A DNA stretch of 49,999 nt from Bacteroidota bacterium (GTDB lineage Bacteria > Bacteroidota > Bacteroidia > B-17B0 > Aurantibacillaceae), in assembly GCA_025363015.1 (NCBI GenBank), contig JANYEQ010000015.1, positions 1 to 49,999 on the forward strand. The letters are read 5' to 3'. Positions 43,185 through 49,999 of this stretch are shown here, piece by piece. The first letter of the stretch is position 1. Each line of letters starts with the position of its first letter. The notes beneath the pieces were generated by a model. That model did not search any database. It saw nothing but the letters and a program-made list of their open reading frames with translations, and had not been told where the DNA came from. A program made the translations under genes and the position numbers.

Positions 43185-45908
43185 TTATTTTACCAGTACT
43201 TTGGTAAATATAGTTGCCATTATTGCTTCATTTTCGGCATTATGGCGCTTGCTAAAGCCAGTTGCTGGGCTTGCGGCTTCATCTCTACCAATGTATTTTA
43301 AGTTTAATTTACGTAAGTTATGATCTACAAAACGCCAAGCGCCCATGTTTTCACTTTCCTCTTGAACATATAAAAACTGGGTTGCATTTTTGTATTTATC
43401 TAAAACTAATTGTAATTGTTTGTGTGGAAAAGGGTATAATTGTTCTAAACGAATAAAGGCAATATCAGTAACTCCTTCTTTTTCGCGTTGTTCAATTAAA
43501 TCGTAATAAATCTTTCCGCTACACAAGGCAATGCGTTTTATATCTTTTGCATTTGCTTTTGGATCGTCTAATACTTCTTTAAAATTTAATTTTGTGAAAT
43601 CATCAACCGTTGATACACAGGTTGGATAACGCAATAATTTTTTAGGTGTAAAACAAATTAAAGGTTTTCTAAATTCTCGTTTTAATTGACGACGCAATAC
43701 ATGAAATTGTTGAGCTGGAGTAGTTGTGTTTACAATTTGCATATTATTTTCGGCACACATTTGTAAAAAACGCTCTAAACGCGCACTGCTATGTTCTGGG
43801 CCTTGCCCTTCGTAACCGTGAGGTAATAGCACAACCAAGCCATTCATACGGCGCCACTTGTATTCTGACGAAGATAAATATTGGTCGATAATAATTTGAG
43901 CACCATTAAAAAAGTCGCCAAACTGTGCTTCCCAAATTGTTAAAGCATTTGGTGCGGCATAGGCATAACCGTATTCAAAACCTAACACGCCATATTCTGA
44001 AAGTAAGGAGTTATAAATTTCTATTTTGCCAGTTGTGCCTAAATTATTTAAGGGCGTGTATTCTTCTTCACTGTCTTCTACTTTAATAACTGCATGGCGG
44101 TGTGAGAAAGTGCCACGCTCTACATCTTGTCCGCTAAAACGTACGTGATGCCCCTCATGCATTAAACTAGCATATGCCAACAATTCGCCCATTGCCCAAT
44201 CGTAATTATTATTGGTAATCATGTTTTGGCGATCGTTAAATAGTTTTTCTATTTTATTAAAAAACTTTTTATTTTTTGGTAATTGGCTTGATTTTGTAGC
44301 TAGTTCTAAAAATAATTTTGCATCAATAGCCGTTTTTGGCGATTCGTCAAAATCAGTTGCTGTAGCCATTTTAATGTTATTCCAACTGCCTTGTAAAAAC
44401 GAAGTCATTTTTGCTTTTTCGGTTTTGCGGGCTTCGTCTAAATTTTGTTCTAACTCGTTTTTAAATTGTGTTTCAATTGTTTTTATTTCATCAATAGTAA
44501 ACGATTTTTCGTCAATTAATTTTTGAGCATAAATTTCTTTTGGGTTAGGATGTTTTGCAATTTCTTTATACAACAGGGGTTGTGTAAAGCGAGGCTCATC
44601 TCCTTCGTTATGTCCGTATTTACGATAACATAACACATCAATAAACACATCTTTACCGAAAGTTTGACGGTAATCCATAGCTAATTTTGCAACTAATGCT
44701 AAGGCCTCTACATCATCACCATTTACGTGAAATACGGGCGAAAGCACTACTTTAGCCACATCAGTACAATAAATAGAAGAGCGGGCATCAATAAAATTAG
44801 TTGTAAAACTTACTTGATTATTGATAATGAAATGTACAGTACCACCAGTTTTGTAGCCATCTAACTGGCTCATTTGTATTACTTCGTAAACAATGCCTTG
44901 TGCAGCAATGGCTCCATCGCCATGAATGGAAATAGAACAGGCTTTTTTATTATCGCCTTTGTGGCGAATATCAATTTTAGCACGTGTAATACCGCCTACA
45001 ACGGGGGCAACGGTTTCTAAATGTGAAGGGTTTGGCGTTAATGAAATATGAACTTGTTTACCTGAATCGCTTTTAATATCGCTACTATAGCCCATGTGAT
45101 ATTTTACGTCACCATCAAACACACTGTCTTCGCTAGGGCGGCCTTCAAATTCGGTAAAAATATCTTTAGTGGGTTTGTTCATAATGTTTGCCAATACGTT
45201 TAAACGCCCACGATGCGCCATACCAATAACATAATCCTCAATCCCTAATTTAACGCCATGCTCCATTAAGGTATTTAAAGCTGGTAAAAACGATTCGCCA
45301 CCCTCTAATGAAAAACGTTTTTGCCCCACAAATTTGGTAGCTAAAAAATTTTCGAAGGTAACGGCTTGTATTAATTTATTAAGAATTACTTTTTTTTCGT
45401 CTTTGTTAAAGTTTGGAATATTTTTTGATTTTTCAATACGGTCTTGTAACCATTTTGTTTCTTCGGGGTTTCGTAAAAAGGCATATTCAACCCCAATACT
45501 AGCACAATAGGTAGTTTCTAAATGAACAATAATATCTTTTAGTTTTGCAGCGCCAATACCAATTTGGTTACCTGCCTGAAAAACGGTTTCTAAATCTTTA
45601 TGCGATAATTCGAAATTTTCTAGCGCTAAAGTTGGTGTATATGTTCGGCGTTGACGAACAGGGTTGGTGCGTGTAAATAGATGTCCGCGTGAACGGTAAC
45701 CGTTTATTAGGTTTATTACTTTAAATTCTTTAGTAACATTTTCGGGTATGGCGCCGTTTGAGGATGAGTAATCTTTTTGAGCAAATTCAAATCCTTTAAA
45801 AAAATCTTGCCAAGTTTTATCAACCGAATTGTTATCGTTTGTGTATTGTGTAAAAAGCTGTTCAATAGCGTTTACATCGCTGGTGCCTAAGTATGAAAAT
45901 TTATCCAT
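43185..45908 (-). CDS. sucA: 2-oxoglutarate dehydrogenase E1
   Basis: This 907-residue enzyme is counted from the ATG at 45908 (MDKFSYLGTSDVNAIEQLF); an upstream in-frame start would add 11 atypical residues. It decarboxylates 2-oxoglutarate with thiamine diphosphate. Visible family motifs are QKRFSLEGGESFLPALN, GMAHRGRLNVLANI, KYHMGYSSD, SIHGDGAIAAQGIVYE, CYRKYGHNEGDEPRFTQPLL, RHAVIKVEDSEEEYTPLN and PHGYEGQGPEHSSARLERFL. The length fits the family. It forms an operon with sucB. Confidence 0.97.
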   Translation of the reverse strand: MDKFSYLGTSDVNAIEQLFTQYTNDNNSVDKTWQDFFKGFEFAQKDYSSSNGAIPENVTKEFKVINLINGYRSRGHLFTRTNPVRQRRTYTPTLALENFELSHKDLETVFQAGNQIGIGAAKLKDIIVHLETTYCASIGVEYAFLRNPEETKWLQDRIEKSKNIPNFNKDEKKVILNKLIQAVTFENFLATKFVGQKRFSLEGGESFLPALNTLMEHGVKLGIEDYVIGMAHRGRLNVLANIMNKPTKDIFTEFEGRPSEDSVFDGDVKYHMGYSSDIKSDSGKQVHISLTPNPSHLETVAPVVGGITRAKIDIRHKGDNKKACSISIHGDGAIAAQGIVYEVIQMSQLDGYKTGGTVHFIINNQVSFTTNFIDARSSIYCTDVAKVVLSPVFHVNGDDVEALALVAKLAMDYRQTFGKDVFIDVLCYRKYGHNEGDEPRFTQPLLYKEIAKHPNPKEIYAQKLIDEKSFTIDEIKTIETQFKNELEQNLDEARKTEKAKMTSFLQGSWNNIKMATATDFDESPKTAIDAKLFLELATKSSQLPKNKKFFNKIEKLFNDRQNMITNNNYDWAMGELLAYASLMHEGHHVRFSGQDVERGTFSHRHAVIKVEDSEEEYTPLNNLGTTGKIEIYNSLLSEYGVLGFEYGYAYAAPNALTIWEAQFGDFFNGAQIIIDQYLSSSEYKWRRMNGLVVLLPHGYEGQGPEHSSARLERFLQMCAENNMQIVNTTTPAQQFHVLRRQLKREFRKPLICFTPKKLLRYPTCVSTVDDFTKLNFKEVLDDPKANAKDIKRIALCSGKIYYDLIEQREKEGVTDIAFIRLEQLYPFPHKQLQLVLDKYKNATQFLYVQEESENMGAWRFVDHNLRKLNLKYIGRDEAASPATGFSKRHNAENEAIMATIFTKVLVK

Positions 45909-46043
45909 TTTTGGGTTTAAAATAGAATGTAAATTTAACAAAAAATACGTTAATTGTTAATTTTTTAAACCTTAAAACTAACAGGTTAAATACATTATAC
46001 TTTTTATTTTACAGCGCTTAAAAACGCATAATCAAATAATTGT

Positions 46044-47450
46044 TTAACCCAACAATACTTTTTTTACATCGGCTAAAATATCAAATGTAATTTCTTTAGT
46101 GGCTGCTTCGGCGTATGTGCGAAGTACTGGCTCTGTTCCACTCGCTCTAATCATTAACCAAGTGTTATCATCAAAAAAGAATTTGTAACCATCTAAATTA
46201 TCAATGCGCTGTACTTTGTATTTACCAAACTCTTTGTATGAATTACTTTTACAAAGTTCTAATACTTTATTTTTTGTGGCTTCGTCAATATATAAATCAT
46301 TACGCTCAAACCAAAAAGTGCCTGTAATATCATACACTTCTTGTATTAATTGTTTAAGCGTTTTATTTGTTTTAGCCATAAATTCCCAAATGGTTAAGCC
46401 CATCCAAATACCGTCGCGCTCGGGTATATGCCCTTTAATAGCAATGCCTCCACTTTCTTCGCCTCCAACTAAAACATCTTCGGCTACCATAATACTACAA
46501 ATATATTTAAAGCCAATTTTTACAACATCTAAAGGTAAATTGTAATGCTTACACATATTATTAATTTTAACAGTGGTGCTAAATGCCGTTGCCACTTTGC
46601 CAGTTTGGTTTTTATATTTAACCAAGTAATGAATTAATAATAAAATAATGTGGTGCGAATCTACAAAATTACCTTCGTTATCGTAAAGTCCTATTCTATC
46701 GGCATCGCCATCGGTTGCTAAACCACAACTAATGTTTTTCTTATTTTTAATAAAATTACTAAACTCTAATAAATTTTTATGAATTGGCTCAGGTGCTTGC
46801 CCATGAAAACCCGGATTATCATCGCTATGTAAATGATAAATTTCAGGAAACAATCGTTTCATTACCTTTTTACCAGCGCCAAACATACTATCGTATGCCA
46901 ATACAAGGTTTGAGTTTTTAATAGCGTTTAAATCAAAACTTTCTTCAACATGTTTTACGTAAATATCTTCTAAAGGGGCTATTTCTAAAAGTCCTTTTGT
47001 GCTTGCCTCGTTAAAATTTATAGCGTTGTAATTTGCATTTGCTTTTTCAGGAATAATATCTTCTATTTCTTGTACCAATTCAGGCCCTAAAGGCCCACCG
47101 TAACTTCCTTTTATTTTATAACCATTATACGTTGGTGGGTTGTGGCTTGCTGTAATAATAATGCCTAAACTTGTTTTATACTTTACGGCTCCTAAGGATA
47201 TCATAGGTGTGCTCACATAATCTTTTGCTAAAAAAACTTTAATGCCATTGGCTATAAAAACTTTTGCTACAGTTTCGGCAAATAATTCTCCTGCAAAACG
47301 GCAATCGTGGCCTACTACAACCGTAGGATTTTTGTGGTTTTTTAATAACCATTTACTGGTAGCTTCAGTTACACGCGCTACATTTTCTACTGTAAAATCT
47401 TGAGCTATAATTGCTCGCCAACCATCGGTTCCAAATTTTATTTTTGTCAT
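46044..47450 (-). CDS. Alpha-D-phosphohexomutase (phosphoglucomutase/phosphomannomutase)
   Basis: This 468-residue enzyme interconverts hexose 1- and 6-phosphates through a phosphoserine. The phospho-Ser is in GIIITASHNPPTYNGYKIKG. The metal loop is ATDGDADRIGLYD, the sugar-binding loop GGEESGGIAIKGHIPERDG, and the phosphate-binding loop MIRASGTEPVLRTYAEAA. It starts FGTDGWRAIIAQDF. Sugar specificity cannot be read from these motifs. It overlaps the HIT gene by four bases (ATGA), so the two are co-translated, and it supplies sugar 1-phosphates for the surface glycans encoded nearby. Confidence 0.93.
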   Translation of the reverse strand: MTKIKFGTDGWRAIIAQDFTVENVARVTEATSKWLLKNHKNPTVVVGHDCRFAGELFAETVAKVFIANGIKVFLAKDYVSTPMISLGAVKYKTSLGIIITASHNPPTYNGYKIKGSYGGPLGPELVQEIEDIIPEKANANYNAINFNEASTKGLLEIAPLEDIYVKHVEESFDLNAIKNSNLVLAYDSMFGAGKKVMKRLFPEIYHLHSDDNPGFHGQAPEPIHKNLLEFSNFIKNKKNISCGLATDGDADRIGLYDNEGNFVDSHHIILLLIHYLVKYKNQTGKVATAFSTTVKINNMCKHYNLPLDVVKIGFKYICSIMVAEDVLVGGEESGGIAIKGHIPERDGIWMGLTIWEFMAKTNKTLKQLIQEVYDITGTFWFERNDLYIDEATKNKVLELCKSNSYKEFGKYKVQRIDNLDGYKFFFDDNTWLMIRASGTEPVLRTYAEAATKEITFDILADVKKVLLG

Positions 47451-47851
47451 ACTGTTTGTATTATATTTTTTGAAATTTGTTTTGCAATATCGTTAAACTC
47501 TTGTGTTGTAAAAGTTATTTTTTGGTTATTAAAATTACAATCGTTTAGACTATTTATGGGTATTAAATGGATATGTGCATGCGGTACTTCTAACCCTATT
47601 ACTTGCATACTGACTCTATTACAAGGAAACGTTTTTTTTATAGCCTCAGCAATTGGTTTTGCAAAAGCCATTAGGCCTGTATACGTTTGTGTATCTAAAT
47701 TAAATAAATCGGCTACTTCTTTTTTTGGAATAACTAAGGTATGTCCTTTTTTTAGTGGAGCAATATCTAAAAAAGCAAAAAATTGGTCGTTTTCGGCAAT
47801 TTTGTAGCAAGGTATTTGCCCTGCAATTATTTTACTAAAAATGCTTGGCAT
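47447..47851 (-). CDS. HIT-family nucleotide hydrolase
   Basis: This 134-residue protein has the histidine triad in VPHAHIHLIPIN, where the central His is the catalytic nucleophile, and the N-terminal FSKIIAGQIPCYKIAENDQF and DIAPLKKGHTLVIPKKEV typical of HinT-like proteins. These hydrolyse nucleotide phosphoramidates or dinucleotides; the physiological substrate is unclear. Its ATG overlaps the greA stop by one base (TAATG) and its stop overlaps the mutase start. Confidence 0.95.
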   Translation of the reverse strand: MPSIFSKIIAGQIPCYKIAENDQFFAFLDIAPLKKGHTLVIPKKEVADLFNLDTQTYTGLMAFAKPIAEAIKKTFPCNRVSMQVIGLEVPHAHIHLIPINSLNDCNFNNQKITFTTQEFNDIAKQISKNIIQTV

Positions 47852-48324
47852 TAAAGGGTGATTTCAGATATTTCGAAGGTTACTACACCTGCAGGAATTG
47901 TAACATCTACTTTTTCTCCTACCTTTTTTCCCAATAGAGCTTTACCTATAGGAGAGTCAACAGAAATTTTACCTGCTTTTAAATCAGCTTCACTTTCGGC
48001 AACCAAAGTATATTTCATAGCCGCTTTATTTTTTGTATTAATAATTTTAACACTGGTTAAAATGCTTACTTTACTGAGATCTAGTAATGTTTCATCTACA
48101 ATACGTGCGTTTGCAATTATATCGTCTAACTTTTTAATTTTTATTTCTAATAGAACTTGGGCTTCGCGGGCGGCATCATATTCGGCATTTTCGCTTAAAT
48201 CACCTTTATCACGAGCTTCGGCTACGGCTGCGGTTGCATTTTTACGTTCCACTGTTTTTAAATGATGCAATTCTTTTCTTAGTTTGGTTAAACTTTCTTC
48301 GGTATAATATCCAATTTGTGCCAT
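47851..48324 (-). CDS. greA: Transcription elongation factor GreA
   Basis: This 157-residue protein is counted from the ATG at 48324 (MAQIGYYTEESLTKLRKELH); the longer reading with MFFNPTHI in front is unlikely. The N-terminal coiled coil contains the tip acidic residues in DKGDLSENAEYDAAREAQ, which reach into the RNA polymerase channel to stimulate cleavage of backtracked RNA. The C-terminal FKBP-like domain ends SPIGKALLGKKVGEKVDV and a final beta strand. It leads the greA-HIT-phosphohexomutase operon. Confidence 0.97.
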   Translation of the reverse strand: MAQIGYYTEESLTKLRKELHHLKTVERKNATAAVAEARDKGDLSENAEYDAAREAQVLLEIKIKKLDDIIANARIVDETLLDLSKVSILTSVKIINTKNKAAMKYTLVAESEADLKAGKISVDSPIGKALLGKKVGEKVDVTIPAGVVTFEISEITL

Positions 48325-48349
48325 AATGTGTGTTGGGTTAAAAAACAAA

Positions 48350-48375
48350 GAATCCCGATTTTGTCGGGACTCTTA
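48350..48375 (-). terminator. Terminator between the PorV/PorQ-family gene and greA
   Basis: On the minus strand GAGTCCCGA-CAAAA-TCGGGATTC forms a nine-pair stem with one mismatch, followed by TTTGTTTTTTAA. It ends transcripts from the PorV/PorQ-family gene ahead of greA. Confidence 0.75.
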
Positions 48376-48401
48376 AATTTAAAGTAAAGATACTAATTTT
48401 T

Positions 48402-49472
48402 TTATAGGTTTAAACGTAAGCCAAAAGTATGTGTACCACCAAACGGATTTGTAAAGCGGTACGAATAATCTAAAGCGATGGTAGATTTTTTTTCGTTAAA
48501 GGGTACTTCAAACGTTAAACCTGCAGCAGGACCTGTAAATACGGTTCTACGACCTAAATCAAACGATTTATTAATGTTTTTTTCGTACATATAGCCCGCT
48601 CTAAACATTAGCATATCTTTCCAAGCATATTCTGCACCAAATAAAAAGTTATCGTAAGTAAATGAATTGGATGTGTAAGTACTATTCATTGTTAAACGGT
48701 GTTTTTTTGATAAGCCAGTACTATCTTTAGTTAAGTAAAAATCGTAGCTTAAACCTATGTTTACTAACGATGGCAATTCAAAAGCGCCTGAGCGATTGTT
48801 AACCGTTAACTCATAATTACTACCATAATTTACTTTGGTTTGACGGCTTAAACCATCGCCTTTATAACTCATTTTAGGACCTAAGTTTTTAATAGATATA
48901 CCAATGTGTATTTGGTCGTATTTACCTGTGTGGTACTGAATACCTGCATCAATTGCAACACCACGTGCGGCTACGTTTGGTATTTGCTCATTAATAACTT
49001 TTAGGTTTATACCTCCAAAAATATTATCCGAAAACATTTTGGCATAACTTAAATTTATGTTATAAAATGTTGGGGTATAAGTACCCAAGTTACCTTCGGG
49101 TTGATCTTCAGTAGTAATATCAATTTTTCCAGCGTTAATGGCAGTTACACCAAAGCCAATGGTACCAGTTTCGCCAACTCCTTGAGTTAAACCAAAACTG
49201 TTTACAAAAATATTAGTGCCTTGTAACCAGTTACTACGGTTAAAAATAAATTCGGTTTTACGAGTATAAGCGGTACCTGCAACATTTAAAAATTGAGCTT
49301 CTAAACCGCGTACTTTAGCAGAGTTACTCCCTACCATACCTGTATTACGAGCGTAAGGGTTTATAAGTAATTGCCCTGCACCAGCTTGACCAGCACGCTC
49401 GGGGTTACCAGCACGAACGGCAGAGGCTAACATTACGGCCGATAAACTAAGATATTTTATATTTTTTATCAT
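48402..49472 (-). CDS. PorV/PorQ-family outer membrane protein
   Basis: This 356-residue protein has a signal peptide (about 1-21). The mature start, QAGAGQLLINPYARNTGMVG and AKVRGLEAQFLNVAGTAYT, is the PorV/PorQ (UPF0164-like) hallmark. FadL-like barrel strands continue to a C-terminal YRFTNPFGGTHTFGLRLNL. PorV is a T9SS shuttle that binds sorting domains and hands cargo to PorU; PorQ is a related T9SS component. This copy follows a large secreted protein after 20 bases, an arrangement in which a dedicated PorV-like partner is common, so it may serve that one client rather than be the general PorV. Confidence 0.85.
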   Translation of the reverse strand: MIKNIKYLSLSAVMLASAVRAGNPERAGQAGAGQLLINPYARNTGMVGSNSAKVRGLEAQFLNVAGTAYTRKTEFIFNRSNWLQGTNIFVNSFGLTQGVGETGTIGFGVTAINAGKIDITTEDQPEGNLGTYTPTFYNINLSYAKMFSDNIFGGINLKVINEQIPNVAARGVAIDAGIQYHTGKYDQIHIGISIKNLGPKMSYKGDGLSRQTKVNYGSNYELTVNNRSGAFELPSLVNIGLSYDFYLTKDSTGLSKKHRLTMNSTYTSNSFTYDNFLFGAEYAWKDMLMFRAGYMYEKNINKSFDLGRRTVFTGPAAGLTFEVPFNEKKSTIALDYSYRFTNPFGGTHTFGLRLNL

Positions 49473-49492
49473 AATATTTTTTCTTTTTTAGA

Positions 49493-49999
49493 TTAATAGC
49501 TTTGCACGTCTAATGGGCGCATTACTCCAAACCATTTTACTATTTTTTCGCCAAAACCTGGAGCATCTATATAAAATATATATAAACCACTGGCTACGGT
49601 AATGTTATCTTGGTTTTTTAAATCCCAATCTTGGTAAGAAATACGTTTAGATTGTTTAATGTTTGAACCGCTTCCTGTTGTACCGTTGTATAAATCTTCT
49701 TGTCCTTCTACATCACGTTTAATGGTGCGTACTAAGGTACCATTCATGGTAAATATTTTTATACTGCATTTATTAGGTAAGTTGGTAATTCTAACACGGT
49801 TATCAATTCTATTTGTTTCGTATGACGATGAGCCGTAGTAAGGATTAGGAACAATCTTAATTAAATCTAAAGCACTTTTAGCCGTACTACTTTGCTGCAA
49901 TAATGTAGCTATATCGCTAGTATTAAAGCTATACAGTGGAAAATTGTTATTTGCAGGAGATGCTTTAATGCTTGTGGTAAGCATAGATGGACTTGTTAC
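49493..49999 (-). CDS. C-terminal part of a large secreted protein (5' end outside window)
   Basis: The frame is open to the window edge: VTSPS precedes the Met at 49984 with no stop, so this is an internal Met. The visible 168 residues contain DLIKIVPNPYYGSSSYETN and RVRITNLPNKCSIKIFTMNG, then ASGLYIFYIDAPGFGEKIVK and the ending WFGVMRPLDVQSY. This is the tail module seen at the C-terminus of very long Bacteroidota surface proteins, with a FlgD-like or sorting-domain-like beta sandwich. It is followed by a PorV/PorQ-family gene, suggesting T9SS-linked export. Nothing can be said of its main domains. Confidence 0.7.
   Translation of the reverse strand, partial: VTSPSMLTTSIKASPANNNFPLYSFNTSDIATLLQQSSTAKSALDLIKIVPNPYYGSSSYETNRIDNRVRITNLPNKCSIKIFTMNGTLVRTIKRDVEGQEDLYNGTTGSGSNIKQSKRISYQDWDLKNQDNITVASGLYIFYIDAPGFGEKIVKWFGVMRPLDVQSY

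Noticed and set aside
1-49999. CRISPR array, rRNA operon, intact insertion sequence or prophage
   Set aside because: I saw no regularly spaced repeats, rRNA sequence, intact transposase or phage structural genes.

Overview
The window is AT-rich DNA (roughly one third G+C) from a member of the Bacteroidota. The evidence is several type IX secretion (T9SS) C-terminal sorting domains, PorV/PorQ-type outer membrane proteins, TAnnTTTG-type promoter elements, almost no Shine-Dalgarno sequences, many TTG/GTG starts, and families largely confined to this phylum (HYC_CC_PP, DUF6660, DUF3347 with an HMA domain). I cannot place it below phylum or class.

Region 1 (1-4000) opens with a broken joint. The last 39 codons of an MFS drug exporter (minus strand) meet an N-terminally truncated TolC-like outer membrane factor (plus strand) at about base 117. 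A SpoIIE-type phosphatase with an STAS-like partner and a PAS histidine kinase follow.

Region 2 (4200-16420) is a metal-handling accessory block. It holds a HYC_CC_PP protein, three T9SS-exported proteins in a row (Met-rich, thioredoxin-like, multicopper oxidase), an HMA lipoprotein, an MbnP-like lipoprotein, a structured 125-base intergenic element, an HMA-DUF3347 protein, a CopA-like multicopper oxidase with a C-terminal extension, a DUF6660 protein and a Zn/Cd/Pb-type P1B ATPase. Its right part is decaying: a CusB-type adaptor remnant, a DUF3703 pseudogene, and the C-terminal part of a serine recombinase that runs into the 3' end of tRNA-Phe(GAA). This looks like the right edge of an old integrated element. 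No metal-responsive regulator lies in the block.

Region 3 (16420-25500) is core-like: tRNA-Phe with promoter and terminator, coaX, an outer membrane protein, lptC, a small membrane protein, a LacI-type regulator with three tandem 21-base repeats upstream, an aminotransferase, an LRR protein followed by an orphan T9SS-tail remnant, phoH and a DUF4197 gene.

Region 4 (25540-36390) is an envelope and polysaccharide block: lpxD, glycosyltransferases, murB, an O-antigen ligase/polymerase-like protein, an epimerase, an AsnB, a glycosyltransferase-WcaF fusion and a PaaY-like hexapeptide protein.

Region 5 (36390-49999) is core metabolism and envelope: TrmH-type methyltransferase, an Omp85 protein, a glycosyltransferase, phhB and phhA behind a Tyr-rich leader peptide and terminator (a probable attenuator), sucB carrying an in-frame palindromic repeat, sucA, a phosphohexomutase, a HIT protein, greA, a PorV/PorQ-family protein, and the C-terminal part of a large secreted protein cut by the window end.
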